From Symbiodinium natans (taxonomy: Eukaryota > Sar > Dinophyceae > Suessiales > Symbiodiniaceae), in the NCBI GenBank assembly GCA_905221605.1, contig CAJNDS010000627.1:47501-102253 (forward strand): a stretch of 54,753 nt of DNA. The letters are read 5' to 3'. The notes beneath the pieces are model-generated. The model was given only the letters and a program-made list of their open reading frames with translations. It was not told where the DNA came from and did not search any database. How positions within the stretch are numbered: position 1 is the stretch's first letter; every line of letters starts with the position of its first letter. Made by a program: the position numbers and the translations under genes. This document shows positions 1 through 10,197 of the stretch, piece by piece.

Positions 1-116
1 GCACCCGAAACCCTGAAACCCCAGTGCTCAAGTGGGAGTTTGCGACAACGAGGGGCCCCTAAGATAGTCCCCCAAGTAGTCGGATTCCCGTATAAGAAGG
101 ACCCCAATAAGGTACC

Positions 117-192
117 CCTAAACCCTAAACCCTAAACCCTAAACCCTAAACCCTAAACCCTAAACCCTAAACCCTAAACCCTAAACCCTATC
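117..192 (-). repeat. (CCCTAAA)n array
   Basis: Ten or so near-perfect CCCTAAA units in a row. Nothing around it indicates a true telomere end, because unique sequence continues on both sides. Confidence 0.9.
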
Positions 193-670
193 CCCCAAAT
201 GCGCTGGCGCCACAAGTCACGAAGGGTTTGAGTGTCACCGCGCACGCCCTCGCAAAATGCGAGCTGGCTTCGCAAGCCACTGCAGGGCCTTCCGGAAGTG
301 TAAACGCGAAAGAGGGTTTAGGGTTTAGGGTTTAGGGTTTAGGGTCCACTTCCCCTTGGGCTCAAAACAGACCCCCGAACCTGTATGTAGCATGGTTCTG
401 GGTAGCAACAACCCCGAAATAGGAGAGTACTCAGAGCCCAGCTATGGTTAGGTTTCTAGCCTAAACCCTACACCCTAAACCCTACACCTTAAACCCTGAA
501 CCCTAAACCCTAAACCCTACACCCCAGGGTTTTCCAAGCATGTAGGTGCTACTACTTTAAACCGATCATGTCCCCGCAGAAGAGAGGAAGGTTTGAGGCT
601 CATGGGGCTTAGGGTTCAAAATGGAGACTTCCATATGCCCTAAATAAGCCCCAAAACCCTAAGGGATCAA

Positions 671-773
671 TATAAAAAAGTATATATACATAAACAAATA
701 CATATATTGTAACGTAATATAATATGATATAATATAATACATTATAACATAATATGATATACTAACAGAAATA

Positions 774-811
<38 letters not shown>

Positions 812-865
812 TACATATATACATATATACATATATACATATATACATATATCTATATATGGCCT
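671..865. repeat. AT-rich tract with (ATATAC)n microsatellite
   Basis: Almost pure A/T sequence: irregular ATAATATG-like units, then a (TA)n run at about 780-803 and regular ATATAC units to about 860. No coding potential was seen. From 1 to about 1290 I find no supportable gene, only telomere-like tracts and this tract. Confidence 0.85.
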
Positions 866-1292
866 TGGGCCCGCACTTCACTGTAGAGTAGATGAGGCCC
901 TTCGGATCAGGGTTTGGGGCTTTAGGGATGAAGCAGCCGTTTATGTTGCTGGTAGTGGGTGAGTGTAGTATCTGGCCACTTCTAAATATATACGGGGTGT
1001 CGTTTGGGGTGTACGACTGTAGTGAAACAAGACTTGCATGTTATTGTCCCTTTTCAAAGGACTCTACCTAAGTTGTATATACCCCCCGTTTAAGATCCTC
1101 TAAAGGAACAAAAGGGCCATATTCGGAGTATATTCAGGGGACCCTTCCGGTGTATAACCTTCGGGGCAAAGAACACCTCTAGGGTTTAGGATTTGGGGTT
1201 TGGGGTTTAGGGTTTAGGGTTTAGGGCTTGCTTTAGGGTTTAGGGTTTGGGGTTTGGGGTTTGAGGTTTGGGGTATAACAAAGAACGCCTCT

Positions 1293-1385
1293 AGTGACGA
1301 GTCTTCAGACGCGTCGGTCGCTGAGTTTCTAGCCATCCCGGAGGCCCGCTCAGAGATGAAGAGTCTCACCCAGCTGGCAACTTAG
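1293..1385 (+). CDS. exon-like frame, acidic protein fragment
   Basis: Thirty codons open in one frame (begins SDESSDASVAEFLAIPEARS), with GC-rich third positions and a mixed amino-acid make-up unlike the surrounding repeats. The TAG that ends it is formed by the start of a TTTAGGG tract, so the true exon probably ends slightly earlier at an unseen donor. No family recognised. Confidence 0.35.
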   Translation, partial: SDESSDASVAEFLAIPEARSEMKSLTQLAT

Positions 1386-1873
1386 GGTTTAGGGTTTGGG
1401 GTTTAGGGTTTAGGGTTTGGGGTGTAGGGTTTAGGGTATAGGGTGCCTGTTCAACACCCTTTCTCTCGCACCCCGCTCGCCCTAAACCCCAAACTACGCA
1501 CATGGTTCGCCTGGCCACTCAGACCGACAGTTGCTCAGCTGGACTTGAACAAGGTCAAAGTCAAAGGCCCTTGACCAGATTATTTGCTGTAGAGATGTGG
1601 TGGAGTCAAGGGTTGTTTTTTCTTTCTTCTAAGCCGTTGATGCACATGTTTGAGCCAGCATTGCAGTTCGGAGACTCTGTGTGTTGGGCCCAAAGGCCTC
1701 ATCATATAAGTTTTTGGGGCTATTTTGAGCCAAAGGGTTTGGGGGTTGTCTAGGGTCTATAGCGCTAAGCCCTAAACCCTAAACCCTAAACCCTAAACCC
1801 TAAACCCTTAGGGTTTGAGGCTTGAGTGCTTCGTAGATTGCGAATGGGCATCCTTTTCAGCTCAGTGACTCAG

Positions 1874-1950
1874 GGGGGAGTTGTTCCCCGTGCGGACGTC
1901 CAGCGCAGAAACAGCAGGCTCTGCAGGGCCTGTTGGGCATGATTCCTCAG
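1874..1950 (+). CDS. exon-like frame between CAG acceptor and GT donor
   Basis: Begins after GACTCAG and ends at CTCAG|GTTTAA. The frame reads GELFPVRTSSAETAGSAGPV and a few more residues. Both ends carry an AG-G junction, the usual dinoflagellate pattern. Telomere-like repeats start within 30 bp downstream. Product unknown. Confidence 0.35.
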
Positions 1951-2997
1951 GTTTAATTGGGTTTAGGGTTGAGGGTTTAGGGTGTAGGGTGTAGGGTTTA
2001 GGGTTTAGGGTTTAGGCTGCAGGGCATTTTAGGCGTCAGGGCCGAGTGGAGTGGTCCGAATTTCGGCGCCGAATTTAGACAGGCGCCGAGGTCAAACTTC
2101 AGCCGAAATTTCGGTTGCAGGAAGCATACGCCGAATTCCGGCCTCAAATTTGAACTTCAAGGGGGTTCCGAAAAGGCTACCCGCCTCCCCGGGTCTTTGC
2201 TAGCTAGGGCCCCGAAACCCTGAAACCTCAACCCAGCAAGTTTGAGTTTGTAGGGTCAAGTACGTCCACAGCATGTCGACGCCCTGAGCCGCTCTGTTTG
2301 CACAGGGACCTTCGTGGCCTCTTTCTTGGGTTTAGGGTTTAGGGTTTAGGATTTAGGGTTTAGGGTTTAGGGTTCAGGGTTCAGGGTTTAGGGTTTAGGG
2401 TTCAGGGTTTAGGGTTTGGGGTTTAGGGTCTGCCTTGTTTTAGAAAGGCAACACTGAATTGTACATCCTGGACCCTAGACCTCAGCCAAGCTCAAAGCCC
2501 TCTTGGTTCCATTTCACCCGTAAACCCTAAAAACCCCAAACCCTAAACCCTAAACCTGCAGGTCCCACTTAGCATTGCAACTGCAAAATACCGGCTTGAG
2601 GGCTTAACCTCCACCCCTAAACCCTAAACCCTAAACCCGAAACCCTAAGCCCCAAACCCGAAGGCCTTGGCGTGACTTGCTCCAGATATGTGCAGCTGCT
2701 GCTTTTCGGGCTCCAGGAACTCGTAGCGCTGAAGCCCCAAGCCGTAACCCTAAACGCCCGACGCTAACAGGATAAACCCTAAAGGGTTCAGGGTTTAGGG
2801 TTCGGGGTTTAGGGTTTAGGGCCCCTAAACCCTAAGCCACAAGCCCTAGACCCTATGTACGCCCCAGACACATGAAGCCTCAACACCCTAAACTCTAAAC
2901 CCGCAAAAGCCGTCTTACTTGCAGCCGTCAGGACAGCATTAAGTCATGCCGGGGTCCAGGGATGGCGAGCTGGCGACAGCCTTGGCAAGCGGGGCTG

Positions 2998-3159
2998 CAG
3001 AGAGCTAGGGTTTGGGGTTTGGGTTTTTGGGATTTTCTCCCTCCACGTAGGCCCGTTGCACAACGGGGAATTAGGGCGCAGAGAGCTAGGGGTTTGGGTT
3101 TTGGTTTTTGGGATTTTCTCCCTCCAGGTAGGCCCGTTGAACAACAGGGAATAGGGACG
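2998..3159. repeat. 81-bp tandem duplication
   Basis: Two copies of a segment running from CAGAGAGCTAGGG through TTTTGGGATTTTCTCCCTCCA to GTAGGCCCGTTG, offset by 81 bp and differing at a few positions. Both strands are open over it because the unit length is a multiple of three. I see no convincing protein. The rest of 2040-3850 holds telomere-like tracts and unassigned sequence. Confidence 0.75.
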
Positions 3160-3527
3160 AAATGCTGGTTCTGCTCTGGATTTCGGGGGTACGTATATCC
3201 CTCCATATGAGGGTGTTTCTAAATTGGGCACCTATCCTTTTTTGAGGGTGGGTTCAAAGTAGCTCTGTGGATGAGCTCTATGATTCCTAAACCCTGTTCC
3301 CTACCCCTAAGCCCTAAACCCTAAACCCCACGCTCCAGATGCCCTTCCCCCACCTGCACGCGTGAGCCGGCACGCCAGCCAACCTGTCACGCCAAACCTT
3401 AAAATCCCCATAAGCTCTCCAAGACCCTCAGCCCCAAACCCCCCTAAACCCCAGGACCATAAACCTCTCTTTCACACGTTTATCGTTTATCTTTACATAC
3501 CCTTAACTCCTTATCGGGCACTGCCAT

Positions 3528-3785
3528 GCCCACAGAAAGCTTTACCATGCCCACGGCAAACTTTGCCAAAATGCTCTGCCCACGGAAAGCTAGAACACAA
3601 CGCCGGCGGTTTTGGTAAAGTTTTTGTGAGAATGGTAGAGTTGTCTGTGTGCATGGGTCAAGTTTGCAGTGTAACATTTTGCTGTGGGCAGGGCATTCTG
3701 TTAAAGTTTTCCGTGGGCAAGGAACGGTTGGCAACACTTTCCGTGGGCAGGAAGTTCTAGCAAAGTTTTCCGTGGGCATTGGGGG
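3528..3785. repeat. fold-back minisatellite built on CGTGGGCA
   Basis: A unit of about 30 bp (core TGCCCACGGAAAGCTTT on the left, AAAGTTTTCCGTGGGCA on the right) occurs about three times in one orientation and then about five times inverted, making a large imperfect palindrome. A related array lies at 32565-32825. Reading frames across it are by-products of the repeat. Confidence 0.75.
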
Positions 3786-3853
3786 CCACGGGCATTTTGG
3801 GGCTAAACCCTAAGCCCTAAGCCCTACACCCTAAACCTTAAACCCATCCAAGG

Positions 3854-3946
3854 AGTCCCTTGGACTGCGACACCTGCTGCCCAAGTTTGAGAAGCCCCTG
3901 GGCGTGCGGCACCTTCATGAGGTGTCGGAGCTGGAGATTGCAGCTG
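3854..3946 (+). CDS. exon-like frame, helical fragment
   Basis: After the acceptor CCAAG the frame reads ESLGLRHLLPKFEKPLGVRH and continues LHEVSELEIAAG, then runs into TTTAGGG repeats. It is rich in Leu/Glu/Lys with GC-ending codons. With the exon at 4741 (EADLEEIGLSRLE) the hydrophobic spacing recalls a SAM-type helical bundle, but this is only a suggestion. Confidence 0.45.
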
Positions 3947-4175
3947 GGCTTGGGTTTAGGGTTTAAAGTTTAGGGTTTGGGGTTTGGGTTTTAGGGTTTA
4001 GGATCTAGGGTCGGGGGGCTTGGTGTTTTCAAATGGTTTGTTTTCGAGTTCACGGGTTTTACCGTTCTTTTGGTTGAGAGTTGTTGAGGTCTAGGGTTTA
4101 GGATCGAGAGTGTGAATTCGGGTTCTAGAGTTTGAGGCTAGGCCCTGGCCCTCCGTAGTTCTCGCGTAGCCCTTA

Positions 4176-4329
4176 TCTAAGGGGAGGTACATGGGCCCTT
4201 AGCATGGTCCCTAACCTCCTTTACAGGGCTCTGCTGTATGGGCCCTTAACTTGTATAGGTTATATAAGGGGTATATAAGGGGTTCCTTTTAAGGGCCCAT
4301 GTTAAGGGACCATGTAACTACCTTTTAGA
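4176..4329. mobile_element. family A fold-back element, copy 1
   Basis: Starts TCTAAGGGGAGGTACATGGGCCC and ends with the inverted counterpart GGGACCATGTAACTACC...TTTTAGA. The interior has the shared core TATATAAGGGGTATATAAGGGG. About 154 bp and non-coding. Similar elements lie at 7606, 9154 and 36779, so this is a dispersed MITE-like family. Confidence 0.6.
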
Positions 4330-4373
4330 CCCTTGACCTTGGGTGCCGAGGGTTAAGGGTATACAGTAGTAAG

Positions 4374-4439
4374 ACTAGTCTTGAGTTCCTCCGAGAGGTC
4401 GACAAGGCCAGAAGAAGGAGTCCTTTGCCATTCTTCAAG
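4374..4439 (+). CDS. exon-like frame
   Basis: Twenty-two codons starting TSLEFLREVDKARRRSPLPF, following an AG and ending at CTTCAAG|GGTAGG. It lies just outside the family A element. Product unknown; moderate coding character only. Confidence 0.3.
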
Positions 4440-4740
4440 GGTAGGGTGGACTCGGGTGGACTTACGTACGATTTAGGCGTTCAGGGCTTAAGGCATGGGG
4501 GGGGTGGGTTCAGAGTCAGTCTCTTTAGTGCTCAAAAAAGGCTTCCTTCGGTTATGGGGCGCAGCGCAGACGTACCAGCATGGGCTATGATGCCCTATAA
4601 CCCCTTAAAACGGCCTGCTGTGGGTTGATTTGGGGGATTATCAGACCCTAAACCCCAAGCCCTAAACCCTAAACCCTAAACCCCAAAAGACCATCCTGGT
4701 AACATGCTTGTTTTGGGGGGCTTACTGGCTCTCCCCCAAG

Positions 4741-4781
4741 CCGAGGCAGATCTGGAAGAGATTGGGCTGAGCCGCCTGGAG
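4741..4781 (+). CDS. exon-like frame
   Basis: Runs from the acceptor CCCCCAAG to the donor CTGGAG|GTCTGG and reads EADLEEIGLSRLE. If unspliced, the frame closes at a TAA seven codons later. The short helical motif may belong with the exon at 3854. Confidence 0.35.
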
Positions 4782-5179
4782 GTCTGGGCTTAAGGACTTA
4801 GGGGTCTAGGGTTTAGGTTTTAGGGCTTAGGGTTTAGGGTTTAGGGTTTAGGGTTCGCTTGTTTGGTTCAGGCCTTATAGGGTTTAGGGGGGTTTAGGGA
4901 GTTTGGTGGTTTAGAAGGACTGAATATAGGGGTCGGAATAATCACCAATGGTATCCCCTTACGGTTTCTTTATAGTTATACTCTAATACCCCCCAACAAC
5001 CTATTCCAAGTATGAAGGCCCCTATAGTAGGGTCTAGGGCTTGTTTGGTTCAGGCTTTATGGGATTCAGGGTTTAGGGTTTCGGGTTCATAGGGGTTTTG
5101 TGGTTTAGGGGTTTTAGGCCCCGCACCCTAAACGCCTAAAACGCCAAACCCCTAAAGCCCTAAACTCCTAAAACCCCAG

Positions 5180-5234
5180 ACATCCGTCTGCGAAGCAGGA
5201 TGAATGCTGGGGGAGCGATGATAGCTGTTTTGAG
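5180..5234 (+). CDS. exon bounded by CCCCAG and GTAAAG
   Basis: The reading frame is DIRLRSRMNAGGAMIAVL followed by a split codon at TTTTGAG|GTAAAGTG, a canonical GT donor. Upstream is ACCCCAG. One of the cleaner single exons in this part of the window. No family assigned. Confidence 0.45.
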
Positions 5235-5515
5235 GTAAAGTGTGTAGTAGGCTTCCAAATGCCCCCCCAAGCGGCCCTTAAATGTGCTCGGGGTTAGGTG
5301 TTCACCCAACTTCAGGCCGCCATGAGCAATGTCCACTTTGAAATACTAAAACGCCCCCCTCTCCTCCCTCCCTTCCTCCCCTCCTTTCCCCTTCCTCCCC
5401 TCCCTTCCCTCCCTTCACCCACCCCTCCCCCAATTACCGCGCTCGTCCGGTTTCGGTTTTAGCAGGGCTCTCGACCGGAACGGTTTTGTATGGTTTCTTG
5501 CTCCGGACCTTGCAG

Positions 5516-5695
5516 GTCTCAAACCCTGCCCAAGCTTTTTCAGGGTTTGCTCGGCCCTCAAGCCTAAACCCGAACCCCCGAGCGCTAAACCTTAAGCATC
5601 AGAAGCTCCGCATGAAAAAGCCCTCCACGGCCAGCCCTTTAAGCGCTGTGCCCCGGAGTGTTATCTTGTTGTGTTCCCAAGTATACGATTATTGA
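5516..5695 (+). CDS. terminal exon-like frame, basic C-terminus
   Basis: After the strong acceptor GGACCTTGCAG the frame is open for 59 codons to a TGA at 5693. It includes KLRMKKPSTASPLSAVPRSV and ends in SQVYDY. The central part passes through CCTAAACCC-like sequence, so a small intron ending at GCATCAG (about 5602) is possible. Confidence 0.4.
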   Translation, partial: VSNPAQAFSGFARPSSLNPNPRALNLKHQKLRMKKPSTASPLSAVPRSVILLCSQVYDY

Positions 5696-5746
5696 AATTT
5701 GTTGTGCTTACTGGTGGTGGCAGACGCAGGCCAGAGGACCTAACAG

Positions 5747-5806
5747 GAATTTAAGAAATCCTGCCGTTGGAACCACGAAGCTCGAGTGGCCAATGAAGTC
5801 CCCTAC
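5747..5806 (+). CDS. exon-like frame
   Basis: Starts after CTAACAG and reads EFKKSCRWNHEARVANEVPY to a TAA at 5807 that sits at the head of a CCCTAAACCC tract. The donor is uncertain. Between here and 7060 I see no clear gene apart from short unspecific frames, a minisatellite and telomere-like arrays. Confidence 0.4.
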
Positions 5807-6149
5807 TAAACCCTAAACCCCAAACCTTAAACCCCTAATTACTCCGGATCTCATGACCCGAGCACCCAGTGATAGGCATGCTTTCCGGGGGGAATATTTC
5901 GTGTGGCTCCTTTCTAAACCCTAGACCGGGGGGGCGAGGGGGACCTTAAACCCTATAAACCCTAAGCCGCAGGGGAGCACATCAAAAAGGGTCCAACATG
6001 AGAAGGTGCTGGGTTCAGAATTTCGGGTTGCGGGTTGGTTTTCGTTTAGGGTTTAGGGTTTAGGGTTTATAGAAATTGTATAGGGTTTGTGTCCGGAGTT
6101 TTGCCGGGTTTTGTTTTTTAAAACTATAGAATTTGTCTAGGGTGCGTGC

Positions 6150-6650
6150 TGGAGTGGAGGGGCCGGAGTTTGGCTGGAGAAGGGCTGGAGGGGGAGGGGG
6201 CTGGAGGGAAGGCTGGAGGGCTGGGGGGGCTCGAGGTTCCAGGGCTCGAGGGCTCGAGGCGGGATGGGCTGGAGGGGCTGGAGGAACGGGTGGGGCTGGA
6301 GAAAGTGGAGGGAAACTGGAGGGGCTGGAGAAACTGGAGAAACTGGAGGCTGGAGAAACTGGAGGGGCTGGAGAAGCTGGAGGGGCTGGAGGGGCTGGAG
6401 AAACTGGAGGGGCTGCAGAGACTGGAGGGGCTGCAGAAACTGGAGGGGCTGGAGGGCGTGGAGAAACTGGAGGGCTGGAGAAACTGGAGGGGCTGGAGAA
6501 ACTGGAGGGGCTGCAGAGACTGGAGGGGCTGGAGGGACTGGAGGGGCTGGAGGGGTTGCAGGCGGGACAAGGGGCTGGAGGCTGGAGGCTGGGGTTGGCG
6601 GGCGGGAAGGGGCTGGAAAAGTGGGAGGGGCGGAGGGGCTGGAGAGGAAA
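6150..6650. repeat. 9-bp minisatellite GGAGGGGCT / GGAGAAACT
   Basis: About 500 bp of purine-rich repeats alternating GGAGGGGCT and GGAGAAACT with occasional GGGCTGCAG. The strand asymmetry is strong. All frames on + and one long frame on - stay open only because the 9-bp period contains no stop. I regard them as non-coding shadows. Confidence 0.85.
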
Positions 6651-6764
6651 GCGCCGGCAGAACCTGGGCTTTCTTTCGATGATTTTGCACTGTGACGGAT
6701 GAAGGATTATTGCACGAGCTGCCCGTAATGAAACGCCTACAATTTCTATTTATCCTGGCCTTGA

Positions 6765-6833
6765 GGGTTTAGGGTTTAGGGTTTAGGGTTTAGGGTTTAG
6801 GGTTTAGGGTTTAGGGTTTAGGGTTTAGGGTTA
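6765..6833 (+). repeat. (TTTAGGG)n array
   Basis: About ten perfect TTTAGGG units directly downstream of the minisatellite. Confidence 0.9.
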
Positions 6834-7059
6834 GGGCTTCAAGTGTTGCAGGGCTCTCCAGCCAAGCATTAATTCTGGGAAGCAGAATGAGGAAAACCAC
6901 AACAAGCAAGACGTGAGACCCGATTGCTGCAACCCTAAACCCTAAGCCCTATATCTCGAGAAGCAGCTGAAAAAGGCACAAAATGTTTCCTAGTCGACCG
7001 CGGAAATAGCTGGGGAAAAGCAGCATTCGTCACCAAAAACATGTGAGCAGATGTTGCAG

Positions 7060-7156
7060 GAGGCGAGGGGGTGGGCTACTAGTAGTACTCGTGCTCGTCA
7101 CATTTGTCCTGGTAGTCGCAGTCGTCGTCGCAATAGGCAGTAGTTTCGAACCCTAA
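7060..7156 (+). CDS. exon-like frame with one transmembrane segment
   Basis: After the acceptor ATGTTGCAG the frame reads RRGGGLLVVLVLVTFVLVVA and then VVVAIGSSFEP, stopping at a TAA created by a CCCTAAA tract. It would be a single hydrophobic helix of about 22 residues. The opposite strand is also open here as an acidic Cys/Asp/Tyr-rich peptide, so strand assignment is uncertain. Confidence 0.35.
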
Positions 7157-7409
7157 AACCCCAAAACCGTATAACCCGAAATCCCTATAACCTATAACCT
7201 ATAAGCCTAAGACCCTTTTTAAGCCCTACACCCGAAACCCTGATCCCCACAATAGTATTGCGCAGCCGTAGTTTGAAATACTTGGGCATACTGTTTCATG
7301 GGTTTCCCTACTACCCCCTGAACCCTAAACCCTAAACCCCTCTATACTACCCTAGAGGGGGGTACTAGGGGGAACCCATGAGTGTTGAGGGCATGTGCTT
7401 TTGTTGCAG

Positions 7410-7448
7410 GTCCGGCGCCTTCGTGCCGTGGCAGAGCAGGCCGCCTAA
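7410..7448 (+). CDS. short terminal exon-like frame
   Basis: Follows the pyrimidine-rich acceptor TGCTTTTGTTGCAG and reads VRRLRAVAEQAA to TAA. The acceptor is good. The exon is too short to assign a family. Confidence 0.35.
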   Translation, partial: VRRLRAVAEQAA

Positions 7449-7605
7449 GGTTTCAGGGTTTAGGGTTTAGGGTCTAGGGTCTAGGGTCTAGGGTTGAGAG
7501 CTTGGGGTTTCGGTTTTTGTTTGATGTGGGGTCCGGCTCAGTGTGCAGGGTTTCAAGCTCAGGGTTTGGGTGCAGGGCGGCTGAGGGTGGTCTTTCGCCG
7601 AACAT

Positions 7606-7745
7606 TCTAAGGGTGATTACGTGGGGCCCTTCATGCGGTCCCTTGCCTTCTTGAAAGGAGCCTCATGTCTGGGCCCTTAACTCGTATAGGGTATACAAGG
7701 GGTATACAAGGGGCCCCATCTTAAGGGACCAGAAACATCCGTATT
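7606..7745. mobile_element. family A fold-back element, copy 2
   Basis: Begins TCTAAGGGTGATTACGTGGG, contains GTATACAAGGGGTATACAAGGGG, and ends in an inverted CATCTTAAGGGACC end. It shares start, core and end pattern with the copies at 4176, 9154 and 36779. Non-coding. Confidence 0.6.
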
Positions 7746-8269
7746 TTGCGATTCTTTGGTCTGTCAAACCCTGTTTTCCAAGACTTGAGACAAAGAAGGC
7801 CCGAACATCTGGGATCCTACGCCCTAAACCCTAAACCCTAAACCCCTAAACCCTAAAACCTAAACCCTAGCCCATCCCTCCCGCCTACGCAGAACCTTCA
7901 AGCTTATCTTAGGGGTTCTTGGAAGCAGCTTTTTAAAATTTCCGGTTACTATAATCCCTAAGGAACACCTAACTCTAATACTTGCATGGGACCCTAAACC
8001 CTAAACGTTTTAGGGTTTGGGGTTTAGGGTTTAGGGTTATTTTCTAAACCCTAAACCTTACGCGCCCCCCACACCCTAGACCCGAAATCCTGTCTCAGCC
8101 ATTGGGACAGGCCTCAACCCAGGAATCGCGGTGGCCCCGCACAGAGCCACCGTCGACGCTGGTCTAATGCCAGGGTTTGGGGTTTAGGGTTCTTCGGGTT
8201 TAGGATTTAGGGTTCAGGGTTTAGGGTTTAGGGTTTAGGGTTTAGGGCCAAGGCTTAGGATTTTGGGTC

Positions 8270-8377
8270 TGCATCGAGGCTCATTTTGTGCCGAAGGCCT
8301 TACTTTGCATCATCGCATCGAAGGTCCGCGATCTGCGACTTTCGGCGCCTAAATGCAAGACCTCAAAACCATCGTAA
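8270..8377 (+). CDS. exon-like frame
   Basis: Thirty-five codons reading CIEAHFVPKALLCIIASKVR and then DLRLSAPKCKTSKPS to a TAA. The composition is balanced and unlike repeats. It is flanked by TTTAGGG on the left and CCCTAAA on the right. Exact splice ends are not resolved; product unknown. Confidence 0.4.
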   Translation, partial: CIEAHFVPKALLCIIASKVRDLRLSAPKCKTSKPS

Positions 8378-8974
8378 ACTCCACAACCCTTAAACCCTAA
8401 ACCCCAAAAAAACCTAAACCCTAAACCCTAAACTCCTAAACCCTAAACCCTAGTCTTAATCCCTTAGAAGCCTGGGACCTAGGAGCACCTTCAACCTGAA
8501 ACCCCACAGTGACGCCTCAACCCTACATCCTACAGTAACCCCTAAACTCTAGACCGCAAATTCGAAACCCTAAACCCTAAACCCTAAACCCCAAACCCTA
8601 AACCCTAAACCCGAAACCCGAAACCCGACCCCAACTCTCAGGAAGATCCTGTTTCTACTTGAGGGGTTTTAGGAAGGTTACGGCCTGTCTGAGAATCAGG
8701 TGGCCCTTTCTGAGTCAACCCTCATGCCTGAACCCCAAACCCTAAACCCTAAACCCCAAACCCCAAACCCTAAACCCTAAACCCTTCAAGTGCCTGCCGG
8801 ACTGCCAAAGACTCCACATCCCCTCAAAAAAATCCTCGGGTTCTATGGTTGGGGGATCGGGGATGTCTTAGGGTTTAGGGTTTGGGGTTTAGGGTTTTGG
8901 GTAAGTTTAGGGTTAGTTCAGGGTTGGGGGTTCGGAGTTTAGGGTTTATGGTTTAGGGTTTAGGGTTTAGGGTA

Positions 8975-9043
8975 CACCCGAAAATTGCCAAAGCCGACGC
9001 CAAGGAGCAGTGGGAGACAGCAGTACCCGCAGAGCGCGACTGA
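8975..9043 (+). CDS. short exon-like frame
   Basis: Twenty-two codons, HPKIAKADAKEQWETAVPAE and RD, closing at TGA. It is embedded between TTTAGGG tracts. It could be a penultimate or terminal exon; no family recognised. Confidence 0.35.
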   Translation, partial: HPKIAKADAKEQWETAVPAERD

Positions 9044-9153
9044 GGTGTCTTTCACAGATTGGGCTGATGGGACTTCGGGCTTGGCATCTGGGGTTTAGGG
9101 GTTTAGGGTTTAGGGGTTAGGGGTTAGGGTTTTAGGGTTTAGGGTTTAGAGTG

Positions 9154-9334
9154 TCTAATGGTAGTTACGTGGGCCCTTGCCTCCTTTGCAGGGTTGTGAT
9201 GTATGGGCCTTGGGTTGCCGCCCTCACAAGTAGCGGTAGGCAGAGCTTTTTGTGATCTCGTTTGGGTTGTATGGGGTCTATAAAGGGTATATCAGAGGGG
9301 GCCCATACCAAGGCAGCATCTAACTACCCTTGGA
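9154..9334. mobile_element. family A fold-back element, copy 3
   Basis: Starts TCTAATGGTAGTTACGTGGG and ends CATCTAACTACCCTTGGA, giving a terminal inverted repeat around GGTAGTTA. It has GGGCCC near both ends and the core TATAAAGGGTATATCAGAGGGG. About 181 bp, the longest copy. From here to 10059 I see no supported gene. Confidence 0.6.
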
Positions 9335-10059
9335 TCCACCCTAGACACTAAACCCTAAACCCTAAACCCTAAACCCTAAACCCTAAACCCTAAACCCTAA
9401 ACAAGGCCACGGGTGGGAATAGGATTCAGGGACCCTTCCGTGAGGAAGCGTCCCGGCCATCTCCTTCCACTGCTTGGGCTTTGGCTGGCGCCGGTGCCGG
9501 GCGGCCGGACACGCGACGGCATCAACACTCTAACCCTCGAGGATGTCGAGTACTGGGTCTTGGAGTACTATACTTTAATACTTTTTGGTTCTGGGTTCCC
9601 CATTCTAGCTCCTTCTGCCTAAAAAGCCCTGGCCTTCTTCGACCTGGTTTTCCCTGGTTGTTCGGTGCGGTTTCGTTTTACCCCCTTGCGACCTCATTCT
9701 ACCCCGACGATGTTCGTGGTAACATGGATCGTTTTCTCATGGCAACAGCCATGTTTTTCCTGTTAATACGAAAATGGCAACGCCATAATTTTTTACCTTT
9801 GACATGTTTCGATTGCCGGACGGCAACAGCAAGGATTTACCTTGCTTCATGTTGAAGAAAAAAACAGCCCTACTGAAAGCCTAGGGTTACCCAGGTTTAA
9901 CCCCTGAACCCTTACCTCTTCAGGGGTCCTTGGGTTCAGGGTGTTGGGCAGGTTGAGGGGTAGGTGCAGATTTCGGCCTGCTGTGGTGTTGAGGCTCAGA
10001 CTTGCTCTTCCCACGAAGAACCAGAGACTTGCTCTTCCCCTTAAGCCCCCCCAGACCAG

Positions 10060-10197
10060 GAAGCCCACGAAGAAGCAGAGGCCCGGGTCCAAGGCCTCAA
10101 GCCCACCACCCTGTGCCTCTATCCTCGGCCCTTAGAAGGGTTTGTGCCATGGCAAAGTCGTCGCATCGGTGCTTGCAGCGGGAATTGTGCCCTGGGG
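10060..10197 (+). CDS. exon-like frame, start of gene block 2
   Basis: Follows the acceptor CCCAGACCAG and reads EAHEEAEARVQGLKPTTLCL then YPRPLEG and onwards. The upstream sequence includes two copies of the phrase ACTTGCTCTTCCC. The downstream end is uncertain (possible GT at TTAGAAGG|GTTTGTG). No family assigned. Confidence 0.35.

Noticed and set aside
1-340. Chromosome end (true telomere)
   Set aside because: The CCCTAAA run is about 75 bp, is followed by unique sequence and by a tract in the opposite orientation, and similar tracts occur throughout.
1502-1753. 83-codon + strand frame near 1.5 kb
   Set aside because: Uneven codon use, no splice context and no sensible domain; it runs to a stop just before repeats. 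It could hide a small exon but I cannot support one.
3528-3785. CRISPR-like direct repeats
   Set aside because: Units are adjacent, diverged and partly inverted, with no unique spacers; the genome is eukaryotic.
6124-6702. Long frames of about 140-190 codons on both strands
   Set aside because: They arise from a 9-bp repeat lacking stops; all frames are open and the peptides are pure repeats.
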